A stretch of DNA of 64,000 bases from Enterococcus sp. BWR-S5 (GTDB taxonomy: Bacteria; Bacillota; Bacilli; Lactobacillales; Enterococcaceae), in assembly GCF_016745255.1 (NCBI RefSeq), contig NZ_JADOEQ010000014.1, positions 62,001 through 126,000 of the forward strand, written 5' to 3'. Positions 18,446 through 27,588 of the stretch are shown here, piece after piece. The notes below the pieces were generated by a model. It made no database searches. It was not told where the DNA came from and worked only from the letters and a program-made list of their open reading frames with translations. Position 1 is the first letter of the stretch; each line of letters starts with the position of its first letter. Position numbers and translations under genes: made by a program.

Positions 18446-18805
18446 ATGTACACATTTTACTGGTATCCGAAATGTTCAACATGCAAAAAAGCAAAGGCTT
18501 GGCTGGATGCAGCAGGAGCAGAGTATGAAATCGTTGATATGATAGAAACACCTCCGAAAAAAGAGCAGCTAACACAGTGGATGGAAGAAAGTCCATTACC
18601 GATTCGCCGCTTTTTCAATACAAGTGGTGGTCACTATAGAGAGCAAAACCTGAAGGACATCGTTAATGAGTTTTCTGTAGAGGAAGCCAGCGAACGACTG
18701 TCTAAGGATGGTATGCTGAACAAACGTCCGATTTTAGTGAAGGATGGTCACTTCATTTCAAATGGCTTTAAGGAATCGGATTATGAGGGAGCATTCAAAA
18801 AATGA
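18446..18805 (+). CDS. ArsC/Spx-family thioredoxin-fold protein (YusI-like)
   Basis: 119 residues of the arsenate reductase-like family. CSTC at about 10-13 is the redox motif; NKRPILVKDG is the conserved cis-Pro region. It is the size of B. subtilis YusI, which also lies upstream of a GcvH-like gene and metNIQ, so the neighbourhood is conserved. Real arsenate reduction is doubtful without an ars operon; a thiol-disulfide or Spx-like role is as likely. It overlaps the next gene by 4 bp. Confidence 0.8.
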   Translation: MYTFYWYPKCSTCKKAKAWLDAAGAEYEIVDMIETPPKKEQLTQWMEESPLPIRRFFNTSGGHYREQNLKDIVNEFSVEEASERLSKDGMLNKRPILVKDGHFISNGFKESDYEGAFKK

Positions 18806-19122
18806 GTGAAAACAACAGAACAGTTGTAGATTATTTATGGATTGAAGCAGTTGAAAACGGCTATAAAGTTGGTTTGACAAATGAAGCTCAGGAAGAGCTG
18901 GGAAATATCAGTTTCGTGACATTGCCAAAGGTAGGGAAAAAATTGAACAAAGGGGATTCTTTTGCCGAGCTTGAAGCAGAGAAATCTGTTAGTGAGTTTG
19001 CCAGCCCTTTAAGCGGAACGATTCGTGAAGTCAATGAAGCAGCAGATAAAAACCCTAGCCTTTTGGATGATGAAGATGATTCAAAGGCTTGGTTGGCGAT
19101 TTTTGAGGACGTCTCTGAGTAA
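18802..19122 (+). CDS. gcvH: Glycine cleavage system H-like lipoyl carrier protein
   Basis: 106 residues, ATG 18802 overlapping the previous stop. A lipoyl-domain fold with the modified lysine expected in ELEAEKSVSEFASPLSG (about residue 57). Members without other gcv genes nearby, as here, act as lipoate relay proteins rather than in glycine cleavage. It matches YusH of B. subtilis in its neighbours (ArsC-like gene before, metNIQ after). Slightly shorter than standard GcvH (about 127). Confidence 0.82.
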   Translation: MSENNRTVVDYLWIEAVENGYKVGLTNEAQEELGNISFVTLPKVGKKLNKGDSFAELEAEKSVSEFASPLSGTIREVNEAADKNPSLLDDEDDSKAWLAIFEDVSE

Positions 19123-19136
19123 TCAGCAGAAAATCG

Positions 19137-19165
19137 TTGACAGTCCATCGTTGGATTGCTATAAT
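19137..19165 (+). promoter_or_regulatory. Consensus sigma-A promoter of the metNIQ leader
   Basis: TTGACA (19137-19142), a 17-bp spacer and TATAAT (19160-19165). Both hexamers are perfect. Transcription should start near 19172, exactly at the beginning of the T-box leader. Confidence 0.9.
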
Positions 19166-19171
19166 TTCATC

Positions 19172-19497
19172 AATTGATAAATCATAAAGCACTGAAAAGA
19201 AGAGTACATGGCAAGAATGCTTGAAGAGAGAGCCTCAGTTAGCTGAAAAGAGGCAGCAAAATTGTGATGGAAGATGGTCTTAGAGCAGAATAAGTGAGCA
19301 GTTAGTGAACTTATTACGGGAGTGCCCGTTACAGCACCGCAGTATGCGATAGTGAAGAGTCTGAGGACTTAATATCAAGTACTGGCTAAGGCGGTCATCG
19401 TGAGGTGAGCGCAAACAAAGGTGGTAACACGAGAGAGATACTTTCGTCCTTTTTACTGATATGTATTATAATCAGTAGAGGACGAAAGTTTTTTTAT
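19172..19497 (+). promoter_or_regulatory. T-box riboswitch, methionine-specific
   Basis: A leader of about 325 nt. The T-box core AAAGGTGGTAACACG lies at 19417-19431, a small variation on the usual AGGGTGGNACCGCG. The terminator is a 10-bp stem ACTTTCGTCC/GGACGAAAGT (19440-19449 with 19480-19489) with an inner ACTGAT/ATCAGT stem and a T-run. Stem I shows an AGTA element at 19200-19203 and a GAAG-ATG at 19271-19276; ATG is the likely specifier codon. Uncharged tRNA-Met would favour the antiterminator and turn on metNIQ when methionine is low. Bases 19498-19629 hold only a short leader. Confidence 0.9.
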
Positions 19498-19629
19498 TGT
19501 CTAGCTTCACAGACTAATTTCTTCGGCAATAAGGTAACGATAACTTGCCAACACAGGTAAGGAACACCAGCCTGTCGATTTACATGAATGATGAAAATGA
19601 ATACAAAAAGAGAAAGTTGAGTGAAAAGC

Positions 19630-20664
19630 ATGGCTTTGATTGAGTTACGTCATGTCAAAAAGGAATTTGCCGGAAAAGCCGGAACGGTTGCTGCGGTTAA
19701 TGATGTTTCCCTTTCTATTGAAAAAGGAGATATCTATGGTATTGTTGGCTATTCCGGTGCCGGAAAGAGTACACTGGTACGTTTGTTGAATGGCCTAGAG
19801 TTGCCGACAGACGGTCAAGTGGTTATCAAGGATATGGATATTACGACTCTTGGTTCCGGAGACTTAAGAAATTTCAGAAAGAAAATCGGAATGATTTTCC
19901 AACACTTCAATCTACTATGGTCCAGAACGATTTTAGAAAATATTATGCTTCCATTGGAACTGGTGGGTACACCAAAAGCAGAACGTGAGAAGCGGGCAGA
20001 GGAGCTGTTGAAGCTTGTTGGTCTGGAAGGAAGAGGAAAGGCTTATCCTAGTCAGCTCTCCGGTGGACAAAAGCAGCGTGTAGGTATCGCCCGAGCTTTG
20101 GCAAATAATCCGGAAATCCTGCTTTGTGATGAGGCAACCAGTGCCCTTGACCCACAAACGACAGACGAAGTTCTGGATTTGTTGCTTGAAATCAACAAGG
20201 AATTGAATTTAACCATTGTTTTGATTACCCATGAGATGCATGTCATCAGAAAAATCTGTAACAAGGTTGCAGTGATGGAGCAAGGAAAAATTGTTGAAGA
20301 GGGAGACGTTCTTACTGTCTTTCGTCATCCGCAGCAGGAAGTGACGAAGCGCTTTGTTCAACGAGAAATCGATCCTGAAGACGATTTGGAGGATTTGCTG
20401 GCTGACTTAATGGCTGAAAATCCGGCAGGTCTGGTTACAACCTTACTCTTCAAGGGAGACAACGCCAACGAACCAGTTATTTCTCAGGCAATCCGCCAGT
20501 TTGCTGTTGATATCAATGTTGTTCACGGAAAGGTTCAGCAAGCAAAAGAGGGCGCATTTGGCTCACTAACTGTTATGATTACAGGCGAGGATGCAGAAGT
20601 CGAAAAGACACTTGCATTCTTCAAAGAAAAAGAAGTTGGGGTGGAGGTGATCCATCATGGATAA
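19630..20664 (+). CDS. metN: Methionine ABC transporter ATP-binding protein
   Basis: 344 residues. Walker A GYSGAGKST (about 41-49), Q-loop FQHFNLL, signature LSGGQKQR, Walker B LLCDEATSALD and switch His in LITHEM are all present. The C-terminal about 80 residues are the NIL ligand-binding domain that gives MetN allosteric inhibition by methionine. ATG 19630 is preferred over GTG 19621. It overlaps metI by 8 bp and follows a Met T-box, which fixes the substrate as methionine. Confidence 0.95.
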   Translation: MALIELRHVKKEFAGKAGTVAAVNDVSLSIEKGDIYGIVGYSGAGKSTLVRLLNGLELPTDGQVVIKDMDITTLGSGDLRNFRKKIGMIFQHFNLLWSRTILENIMLPLELVGTPKAEREKRAEELLKLVGLEGRGKAYPSQLSGGQKQRVGIARALANNPEILLCDEATSALDPQTTDEVLDLLLEINKELNLTIVLITHEMHVIRKICNKVAVMEQGKIVEEGDVLTVFRHPQQEVTKRFVQREIDPEDDLEDLLADLMAENPAGLVTTLLFKGDNANEPVISQAIRQFAVDINVVHGKVQQAKEGAFGSLTVMITGEDAEVEKTLAFFKEKEVGVEVIHHG

Positions 20665-21343
20665 AAGCTTTGCAGAAACATATTTTGATTTCAGTAAAGT
20701 GAATACTGAAACACTACAGCAAGCATTTATTGACACCATATACATGACAGTCATTTCTATGATTTGTGTGCTGGTAATTGGTTTGGTCTTGGGTCTGCTG
20801 CTTTATACAGCAGGCAGAAATAATAAGCCTTATGCCAAATTCTTATATACAGCGGTGTCGATTATCAGTAATATCTTCCGCTCAACACCATTTATGATTC
20901 TGATGGTCCTATTGATTCCATTCACAAAGGTTCTTGTAGGAACGATGTTAGGTGCAAAAGCCGCCATTCCTGCATTGGTATTTTCAGCCGCTCCATTCTA
21001 TGCGCGTCTGGTGGAAATCGCCTTTAGAGAAGTGGATTCTGGAGTGATTGAGGCTGCGGAAGCCATGGGTGCCAACTATTGGCAGATTGTCCGGAAGGTC
21101 ATTATCCCGGAAAGTATTCCTGCGCTGATTTCAGGCTTAACGGTAACGACGGTTTCAATGATTGGTTTCACAGCGATGGCTGGAGCAATCGGAGCCGGCG
21201 GTCTAGGTGGTCTGGCTTGGCAGGAAGGGTATCAACGGAATAACCTGACCGTTACATTTGTAGCGACAGTTATTATATTACTTATAGTTTTTATTGTTCA
21301 AGGTGTGGGAGACTTTTTAGCAAAACGAACAGACAAACGATAA
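20657..21343 (+). CDS. metI: Methionine ABC transporter permease
   Basis: 228 residues with five membrane helices. The cytoplasmic EAA loop EAAEAMGANYWQIVRKVIIPE (about 134-154) is the docking site for MetN. RBS GTGGAGGTG sits in the end of metN. Gene order N-I-Q is standard for Firmicutes. Confidence 0.95.
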   Translation: MDKSFAETYFDFSKVNTETLQQAFIDTIYMTVISMICVLVIGLVLGLLLYTAGRNNKPYAKFLYTAVSIISNIFRSTPFMILMVLLIPFTKVLVGTMLGAKAAIPALVFSAAPFYARLVEIAFREVDSGVIEAAEAMGANYWQIVRKVIIPESIPALISGLTVTTVSMIGFTAMAGAIGAGGLGGLAWQEGYQRNNLTVTFVATVIILLIVFIVQGVGDFLAKRTDKR

Positions 21344-21361
21344 CAATTGGAGGAATTAAGT

Positions 21362-22213
21362 ATGAAGAAAAAATTAGCAGGTTTAGCAGCATTGGCAGCA
21401 TTGACACTAGGTTTGGCAGCTTGCGGCGGCGGAAATAGCGACAGCACAGATGGCTCTAAGTCATCATCAGATGGTGATAAAACGGTTCTAACTGTAGGCG
21501 CATCACCAACGCCTCACGCAGAAATTTTGGAACAGGTAAAACCGATTTTGGAAAAAGAAGGAATTGATTTGGAAATCAAGAAGTTTGATGACTACATCCT
21601 TCCAAATAAAGCGTTAGCTGATGGAGAAATCGATGCCAACTACTTCCAGCATATTCCATACTTCAATCTGCAGGTAAAAGAAAACGGGTATGATTTTGCG
21701 AATGCAGGTGGTATTCATATTGAACCAATGGGTCTATATTCTCAACAGATCGATGATATCAAAGACTTAAAAGATGGTGCAACAGTGATTGCATCAAACT
21801 CAGAATCTGACTGGGGCCGTGTCATTACAATTTTGCAGGACGCAGGATTAGTGACTGTTAAAGACGGTGTCGATTTGGAAACTGCAACATTTGATGACAT
21901 TGATGAAAATCCAAAAAATCTGAAATTCGTTCATGACATCAATCCTGAGCTTTTAGCAACAACGTATCAAAATGATGAAGCTGAGTTAGTCGCAATCAAT
22001 GCGAACTTTGCCTATAATGCAGGCTTGAACCCAGTGAAAGACTCTGTATTACTGGAATCTGATAATTCACCATATGTGAACATCATTGCCGTTCGTTCAG
22101 AAGATAAAGACAACGAAGCAATCCAGAAATTAGTGGATGCTTTACACAGTAAAGAAGTACAAGACTGGATTCTTGAAAAATGGGATGGTTCCGTGAAACC
22201 AGTGGATAAATAA
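21362..22213 (+). CDS. metQ: Methionine-binding lipoprotein
   Basis: 283 residues from ATG 21362 behind GGAGGAATTAAGT. A type II signal peptide with lipobox LAAC places Cys at about residue 21, followed by a Ser/Asp-rich linker. The body is a NlpA/MetQ periplasmic-binding fold (TVGASPTPHAEIL, DANYFQHIPYF, ASNSESDWGR). It captures methionine outside the membrane for MetNI. Confidence 0.95.
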   Translation: MKKKLAGLAALAALTLGLAACGGGNSDSTDGSKSSSDGDKTVLTVGASPTPHAEILEQVKPILEKEGIDLEIKKFDDYILPNKALADGEIDANYFQHIPYFNLQVKENGYDFANAGGIHIEPMGLYSQQIDDIKDLKDGATVIASNSESDWGRVITILQDAGLVTVKDGVDLETATFDDIDENPKNLKFVHDINPELLATTYQNDEAELVAINANFAYNAGLNPVKDSVLLESDNSPYVNIIAVRSEDKDNEAIQKLVDALHSKEVQDWILEKWDGSVKPVDK

Positions 22214-22228
22214 AAAATGAGAAAACGA

Positions 22229-22265
22229 AAAGATGGGCAAAGAAAGATTTGTCCATCTTTTTTTG
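22229..22265 (+). terminator. Terminator after metQ
   Basis: AAAGATGG(G)CAAA pairs with TTTG(T)CCATCTTT, followed by seven T. It separates metNIQ from the yhf operon. Confidence 0.9.
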
Positions 22266-22346
22266 CATAGAGAATTGGATAGTTGGCAGGGTGCATGATA
22301 AGCAAAATTGGATTCAAAAAAGCAGATAATATTTCCATGAAAAGGG

Positions 22347-22375
22347 TTGCAATTTCAGCAGGTATGTTTTATACT
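22347..22375 (+). promoter_or_regulatory. Promoter of the yhf-type operon
   Basis: TTGCAA (22347-22352), 17 bp, TATACT (22370-22375). It is the only good promoter in the 260 bp before yhfU. Two 26-bp repeats follow downstream, suited to repression by road-block or hindrance. Confidence 0.75.
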
Positions 22376-22409
22376 TCGATTGTATTTATAAATACTTTAT
22401 TTTTATCTC

Positions 22410-22435
22410 TCAATATACAAAAAAATGTATTTTGA
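22410..22435 (+). promoter_or_regulatory. Operator-like 26-bp repeat, copy 1
   Basis: Contains the inverted repeat ATACA-N7-TGTAT. An exact second copy starts 67 bp downstream (22477). A perfect 14-bp palindrome GTATTTATAAATAC lies just upstream at 22382-22395. The likely binder is the GntR-like regulator encoded in the operon (26295). Confidence 0.65.
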
Positions 22436-22476
22436 ACTATTCTTAGAAATATCCAGATAGTTCACAGCTTTACTTA

Positions 22477-22502
22477 TCAATATACAAAAAAATGTATTTT
22501 GA
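22477..22502 (+). promoter_or_regulatory. Operator-like 26-bp repeat, copy 2
   Basis: Identical over 26 bp to 22410-22435, ending 26 bp before the yhfU start. The two copies are 67 bp apart, between six and seven helical turns. Confidence 0.65.
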
Positions 22503-22528
22503 GAATATTCAAGCAGGAGGAATGATTT

Positions 22529-22897
22529 ATGAAGAAAATCGTAGTAGGCGGTCAGATTGACAAGGACGAAGTGTTTGCATTGGTTGAGAAATATGCAGAC
22601 GGAAAATTCACTGCTGAAGTGAAAAGTGATTTGGATGCTGCGATGGCAATCAAATCAGGTCAGGCAGATTTTTACTTAGGTGCTTGTAATACTGGCGGCG
22701 GTGGAGCATTAGCGATGGCACTGGCATTGCTGGGACGAGAAAATTGTGAAACGGTCTCTATGCCGGGGAAAGTAATGGACGAAGAAGAGATTCGTCAAAG
22801 CGTTCGTAATGGAAAAAAAGCGTTTGGTTTTACCGCTCAGCATAAGGAGATTGTTGTACCAATCTTGATGGATGAGCTGGGAAAACTAGGTGAATAA
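22529..22897 (+). CDS. yhfU: YhfU-like protein (DUF2620)
   Basis: 122 residues. Matches the DUF2620/YhfU family of the E. coli php-yhf cluster: KKIVVGGQIDK start and the Gly-rich GACNTGGGGALAMALALLG near residue 50. First gene of the operon, RBS GGAGGA. No biochemical function is established for this family. The Gly-rich loop suggests a phosphate or nucleotide contact, which is only a guess. Confidence 0.8.
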   Translation: MKKIVVGGQIDKDEVFALVEKYADGKFTAEVKSDLDAAMAIKSGQADFYLGACNTGGGGALAMALALLGRENCETVSMPGKVMDEEEIRQSVRNGKKAFGFTAQHKEIVVPILMDELGKLGE

Positions 22898-22912
22898 CAG
22901 GGAGGAAATGAA

Positions 22913-24223
22913 ATGGATGGATCTAAGGTAATGGAATTGGTTGTTATTGCATTGTTAGGAGGCGTGTGTTCAATTCTGGCAAATCGCGGGATTGCGGTGT
23001 TTAATGATGGATTACGCCCGATTGTTCCGGAATTTCTTGAAGGAAAAATTGGTAAGAAGGAAATTGCAGCAACAAGCTTTGCATTGAGCTTCGGGTTAGT
23101 TATCGGTTTTGGTATTCCGGTGTCAATCGGTGCCTCAATTATTTTAGTACACAGTATTTTATTGGCAACAGATATTATCGGTTCTTGGTCGCCTGAAGGA
23201 ACAAAGGGGATGGTAATTTCCGGTGTTGTCGGTGCACTTTATGGTGTGGGAATTGTATTAGGCTTACAGGCAGTCGTCGATTTGTTTGCGAAGCTGCCAA
23301 TCAACTTCCTTGATTCTTTATCAATGGTAGGTTCTCCGGTTGTTATTGCATTCTCTATTTTCCCGGCAGTGGCAATTGCCCATCAGCACAACTTCAAAAA
23401 AGGCGCGATTGCTTTTCTGGCAACGATGCTAACTCTGTTCACAGTGAAAAAATTTGGAACGTTCAATATTGGTAATGGAACAAGCTTTACGCTGAGTGCG
23501 GAAGGGATGTCCTTACTAGTTGGCATGATTTTCATGATTGTCTTTGCGATTCAAGTAAAAGGGGATGGCAATGATTCTAACCAAAATCTGATGAGTATTT
23601 TCCTTGAACGTGTTGAACGTATCAAGAAAAACTGGATATTGTTGTCTCTTACAGGTGGTCTGGTCAGTGCAGCAACAAGCTTACTGATGATTGCCGGTGA
23701 CCCGATTTCTTTAAATCTATTAAGTGAAGGAAAATTCAGTGAAGCAGCCTTAGCGGCATTTGCCCGAGGGATTGGTTTTATTCCATTAGTTTTCTCTACA
23801 GCAATTGTTACCGGTGTTTATAGCCCGGCTGGTACAACCTTTGTATTCGTCGTTGGTATTCTGTTAAGAGGAAATCCAATCGTAGCGTTTGTGGTTGGTG
23901 CGGCAGTGATGTTTGTAGAAATTCTGTTGCTTAATGGTATGGCAAAAGGATTGGATCGTTTCCCTGGTGTCCGTGAGATGGGTGAGTATATCCGTACTTC
24001 AATGAACAAGGTATTGGAAGTGGCTTTGCTGATTGGTGGAGCAATGGCTTCTGAATCGATTGCGCCCGGCATTGGGTATTTCTGGGTCATCGGTCTTTCT
24101 CTGTTGAACAAAACAGCGAAGAAACCGATTGTTGACTTGGCAGTTGGCCCGGTAGCAGCAATCAGTCTTGGTATTATTGTAAACATTCTTTATTTATTGG
24201 GTCTGTTCACGCCGGCAGGCTAA
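22913..24223 (+). CDS. yhfT: YhfT-like membrane transporter
   Basis: 436 residues with about 11-12 hydrophobic segments. It is the predicted transporter of the yhf cluster (YhfT family), probably importing the pathway's substrate. Repeated Gly-rich helices such as SFGLVIGFGIPVSIGASII and a polar FPAVAIAHQHNFKKG loop are visible. It is 15 bp after yhfU with RBS GGAGG. Confidence 0.78.
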   Translation: MDGSKVMELVVIALLGGVCSILANRGIAVFNDGLRPIVPEFLEGKIGKKEIAATSFALSFGLVIGFGIPVSIGASIILVHSILLATDIIGSWSPEGTKGMVISGVVGALYGVGIVLGLQAVVDLFAKLPINFLDSLSMVGSPVVIAFSIFPAVAIAHQHNFKKGAIAFLATMLTLFTVKKFGTFNIGNGTSFTLSAEGMSLLVGMIFMIVFAIQVKGDGNDSNQNLMSIFLERVERIKKNWILLSLTGGLVSAATSLLMIAGDPISLNLLSEGKFSEAALAAFARGIGFIPLVFSTAIVTGVYSPAGTTFVFVVGILLRGNPIVAFVVGAAVMFVEILLLNGMAKGLDRFPGVREMGEYIRTSMNKVLEVALLIGGAMASESIAPGIGYFWVIGLSLLNKTAKKPIVDLAVGPVAAISLGIIVNILYLLGLFTPAG

Positions 24224-24244
24224 ACAGCAGAAGGGATGAAATAG

Positions 24245-25126
24245 ATGGTATTAGTAGAAGGCATTACGTATATGCACGAGCATACAACAATTGACCTGTC
24301 CCGTATCAAAAACATTGATGATACAAATCTAAATTGTTTTGAAGAGACTGTCGCAGAATACAAAAAGTTGTATACTAAAGGTGTAAGAAATATTGTAGAT
24401 GTTACAGTGATGGATATGAAGCGGAATCCGCTGTATGTTCAAAAGGCAGCAGAAGCCTCAGGAATCAATATCATTCAAGCGACCGGTTTTTATACAGAAC
24501 GTTTCTTGCCGGAAATCGTTGATGAATATTCCACGCAACAGCTGGCTGAGTTGATGGTTAAAGAGATTGAAGAAGGAATTGCCGATACATCAATTAAGGC
24601 ACAAATTATCGGTGAGATTGGCTCAAGTAAAGATGGCTGGACAGAGCGAGAGAAAAAGGTTTTCAACGCTGCAGTCATCGCACACAAGAAAACCGGTACA
24701 CCAATTACGACCCATACAACATTAGGCACCTTTGGTCATGAGCAGGTGGCGTTTTTCAAAGAAAATGGTGTGGAGCTTTCCAAGGTTGTGATTGGACATG
24801 TGGATTTGAGCGGCAGTGGCGACTATGTTCTTCATATGCTGGAGCAAGGTGTCTATGTGGAATTTGATACAGTAGGGAAAGAAAACTATCTGCCGGATAT
24901 TGAACGAGTGAAGATGCTGCAGCAAATCGAAGCGGCAGGATACACGGATAGAGTCTTCCTTTCAATGGACATCACCAGAAAATCTAATTTGGAATATCAA
25001 AATGGTATTGGCTATTCTTACATATTAGATGTGTTTGTTCCGCTGATGAAGGAAAATGGTATTTCTGAGTCATTTATTCAAAAGATGCTGGTAACGAATC
25101 CACAGAAGTTTTTCTCGGATAGATAA
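24245..25126 (+). CDS. php: Phosphotriesterase homology protein
   Basis: 293 residues of the amidohydrolase superfamily, PTE-like subgroup. The N-terminal metal motif HEHTTIDLS (H11, H13) and later IIGEIGSS, THTTLGTFGHEQ, VIGHVDLSG and the metal Asp in LSMDITRKS are in the right order. The position of the bridging carboxylated lysine of true phosphotriesterases appears to be the Glu of GEIGSS, as described for E. coli Php. The native substrate is unknown. Confidence 0.85.
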   Translation: MVLVEGITYMHEHTTIDLSRIKNIDDTNLNCFEETVAEYKKLYTKGVRNIVDVTVMDMKRNPLYVQKAAEASGINIIQATGFYTERFLPEIVDEYSTQQLAELMVKEIEEGIADTSIKAQIIGEIGSSKDGWTEREKKVFNAAVIAHKKTGTPITTHTTLGTFGHEQVAFFKENGVELSKVVIGHVDLSGSGDYVLHMLEQGVYVEFDTVGKENYLPDIERVKMLQQIEAAGYTDRVFLSMDITRKSNLEYQNGIGYSYILDVFVPLMKENGISESFIQKMLVTNPQKFFSDR

Positions 25127-25181
25127 AGTTAAGTGAAAAGATGGAACAAAGTAAATCAATGAAGGAAAGTGAGAACAAGCG

Positions 25182-26273
25182 ATGAATGTATATCCTTTAC
25201 CAAGCTTGAGTGTCGCCGAGGCCTCACAACTGCAATTTCGGCTAGTAGATGAAGTCACCAAGGTTTTTACAGGAACGGAGATTTTGACTCGTGGTGATTT
25301 AGGTGTCATTCAAGGATTGAATCAGCCAATCACGACGAAAAAAGTAGAACAGGTGCTGGCACATTTTTTTGATTGTGAAGCGGCAATGCTGGTTAGAGGT
25401 GCTGGAACAAGTGCCATTCGACAGGCATTACATGCTACAATAGGAACGGGCGGAACAGTTTTGGTGCATGAAGCGCCAATCTATCCAACGACAAAAACCT
25501 CCATCGAAATGATGGGTATCCAGACAAAAGCTGCTGATTTCAATGACAGTGCAGCTGTGAAAACCGCTGTTTCTGCTGGCGGACTGGATGGTATCTTAAT
25601 CCAAGTAACAAGACAAAAACCAGATGATTCTTACGATTTAAAGGAGCTCATTGCGACCATTCGTAGTGTGGACAAGGAGATTCCAATCGTAACAGACGAT
25701 AACTATTCAACATTGAAAACACCGGCAATCGGTGCACAAATCGGTGGTACACTCGCATGCTTTTCAACCTTTAAATTGTTAGGGCCGGAAGGGATTGGCT
25801 GTATCGTTGGTGAGAAGCAGTATATTGATACGCTGCGCAAGGAAAATTATTCCGGCGGTAGTCAGGTCCAAGGGCACGAAAGCATTGCTGTTTTGCAAGG
25901 GATGATTTATGCACCTGTGGCACTTGCATTATCTGCGCAAGTGAGCGAAGAAGTCTGCCGACGACTGAACGAAGGAGAAGTCGCTGGCGTTGATAGTGCC
26001 TTCATTGTGAATGCGCAATCAAAGGTAGTCATCGTGAAGCTGCAGCAGCCGTTGGCGAAAAAAGTTCTGGCCGCAGCTGAAAAGCTGGGAGCAGCACCGA
26101 ATCCGGTAGGCGCAGAGTCTAAGTATGAGTTTGTGCCAATGTTTTATCGGATTTCCGGTACCTTTCGTGCAGCTGATCCGGAGGCAGAGGAGCAAATGAT
26201 TCGGATTAATCCAATGCGAGCCGGTGTAGATACAATCATTCGTATTTTAAAGCAGGCGATGACAGAGAATTAA
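25182..26273 (+). CDS. yhfS: YhfS-like PLP-dependent fold-type I enzyme
   Basis: 363 residues of the aminotransferase/lyase fold. The cofactor lysine is expected in CFSTFKLLGPEGIG (about residue 190), with VTDDNYS as the PLP-nitrogen Asp region and GAGTSAIRQAL as the phosphate cup. It is 55 bp after php, RBS GGAAAGTGAGAAC. The substrate is unknown; pairing with a second PLP enzyme (yhfX) suggests an amino acid-like compound. Confidence 0.82.
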   Translation: MNVYPLPSLSVAEASQLQFRLVDEVTKVFTGTEILTRGDLGVIQGLNQPITTKKVEQVLAHFFDCEAAMLVRGAGTSAIRQALHATIGTGGTVLVHEAPIYPTTKTSIEMMGIQTKAADFNDSAAVKTAVSAGGLDGILIQVTRQKPDDSYDLKELIATIRSVDKEIPIVTDDNYSTLKTPAIGAQIGGTLACFSTFKLLGPEGIGCIVGEKQYIDTLRKENYSGGSQVQGHESIAVLQGMIYAPVALALSAQVSEEVCRRLNEGEVAGVDSAFIVNAQSKVVIVKLQQPLAKKVLAAAEKLGAAPNPVGAESKYEFVPMFYRISGTFRAADPEAEEQMIRINPMRAGVDTIIRILKQAMTEN

Positions 26274-26294
26274 AAGAAAAGGGTGAATTGAAAG

Positions 26295-27218
26295 ATGAAC
26301 GAGATGTTTCTAAAGAAAAAGGGGATTGTAACAAACTATTTGGCTTCTGATTTGATCCAACTAAAAAAGGGAGATAAGCTGCCCATTGTCAGTGAATATC
26401 AAAAGAAGTTCGATGTGTCCAGAGGGACGATTCAAAATGCGTTGAACTTTTTAAAGGAGAAGCAGGCCATTGTTTGTGAAAGCCGAGGTCATTTAGGAAC
26501 ATTTCTAGTTGATATCAATTACACCATTTTACAGGAATATGCTGTTTCCGAATCTGTTCTGGGAACAATGCCTTTACCATACTCAAGACTTTATGAAGGC
26601 TTTGCCACCGGACTGTATTCCTCATTTGAACAGCAGAACATTAAGCTGAATATGGCATATATTCGAGGATCAAAGGAAAGAATTCGTTCGATTTGTACGG
26701 AGACCTATCGCTTTGCGGTCGTTTCACGCTTTGCAGCACAGGAAGCAATCAATCAAAATGAACCAATTCGAATTGTAAGTGATTTTGGGGAACACACCTA
26801 CCTGTCACAGCATATTCTTTTGTTTGCGGATGTTTCAAAAAATCAGATAGAAAATGGGATGCGTGTGGGAATCGATTACAGCTCCTATGACCAACAGCTG
26901 TTGACACAAACACTGACTGAAGGTCATGAGATTGAGCTTGTTGAGATGCCTGGACATCAATTGATTCATGGGCTGAACCAACAGCGAATCGATGCCGGTG
27001 TTTGGAACTATGATGAAATCGTTGATAAAAACTATCAGAATATGAACTATAAATTTTTGGAAACATCACAAATTCAAGAGGATATGAGCGCCGCGGTGAT
27101 TATCTGTCATAAGGACGATCAGGCGATGCAGGCCATTTTGAAAAACAATCTATTGAAGGAAGAAATCTTGTTGATTCAAAAGCAGGTCACGGCAGGAGAA
27201 ATGGTTCCCCGTTATTAG
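26295..27218 (+). CDS. yhfZ: YhfZ-like GntR-type transcriptional regulator
   Basis: 307 residues. The N-terminal 70 residues are a winged helix (KGDKLPIVSEYQKKFDVSRGTIQNALNFLKEK), followed by a periplasmic-binding-like sensor domain. It is the regulator of the yhf cluster in E. coli and is encoded within the operon here, so it probably autoregulates through the repeats at 22410 and 22477. Confidence 0.8.
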   Translation: MNEMFLKKKGIVTNYLASDLIQLKKGDKLPIVSEYQKKFDVSRGTIQNALNFLKEKQAIVCESRGHLGTFLVDINYTILQEYAVSESVLGTMPLPYSRLYEGFATGLYSSFEQQNIKLNMAYIRGSKERIRSICTETYRFAVVSRFAAQEAINQNEPIRIVSDFGEHTYLSQHILLFADVSKNQIENGMRVGIDYSSYDQQLLTQTLTEGHEIELVEMPGHQLIHGLNQQRIDAGVWNYDEIVDKNYQNMNYKFLETSQIQEDMSAAVIICHKDDQAMQAILKNNLLKEEILLIQKQVTAGEMVPRY

Positions 27219-27229
27219 CAGGAGGGACT

Positions 27230-27580
27230 ATGATTAAGCAAAAATTAATTGTATTAGAGGAATCCGGTATCATTGATACGGAGGTTCATCATTATGTATT
27301 AGCAGTATGTGATTATTTGAAAGAAAAGCAGATAATCAAAGACGATCAGGAAGCGGATGTTTTTCTAACTCACCTGGCCATGGCGGCAGCACGCCAGAAA
27401 AGTGGCGAAACGGTGAACGCACTCGATCCATTTATTAAAGAGCAGATTATCAGCGATCCACAATACTTACATTCTCAAAGCTTGTGGCAGGAATTAGCAG
27501 CACTTGCGCCAATTGCTTTTGAGGAAACGGAGCTTGATTACTTCTACCTGCATATTTGCAATATGCTGAATGAAGGGTAG
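27230..27580 (+). CDS. yhfY: YhfY-like PRD-domain protein
   Basis: 116 residues forming one PTS-regulation-like domain (HHYVLAVCDYLKEK, FLTHLAMAAARQKSGE with the His of a PRD). RBS GGAGGG. Free-standing PRD proteins of this kind occur only in yhf clusters as far as I know; it may modulate YhfZ. No enzyme motif is visible. Confidence 0.7.
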   Translation: MIKQKLIVLEESGIIDTEVHHYVLAVCDYLKEKQIIKDDQEADVFLTHLAMAAARQKSGETVNALDPFIKEQIISDPQYLHSQSLWQELAALAPIAFEETELDYFYLHICNMLNEG

Positions 27581-27588
27581 GGGGTTGG

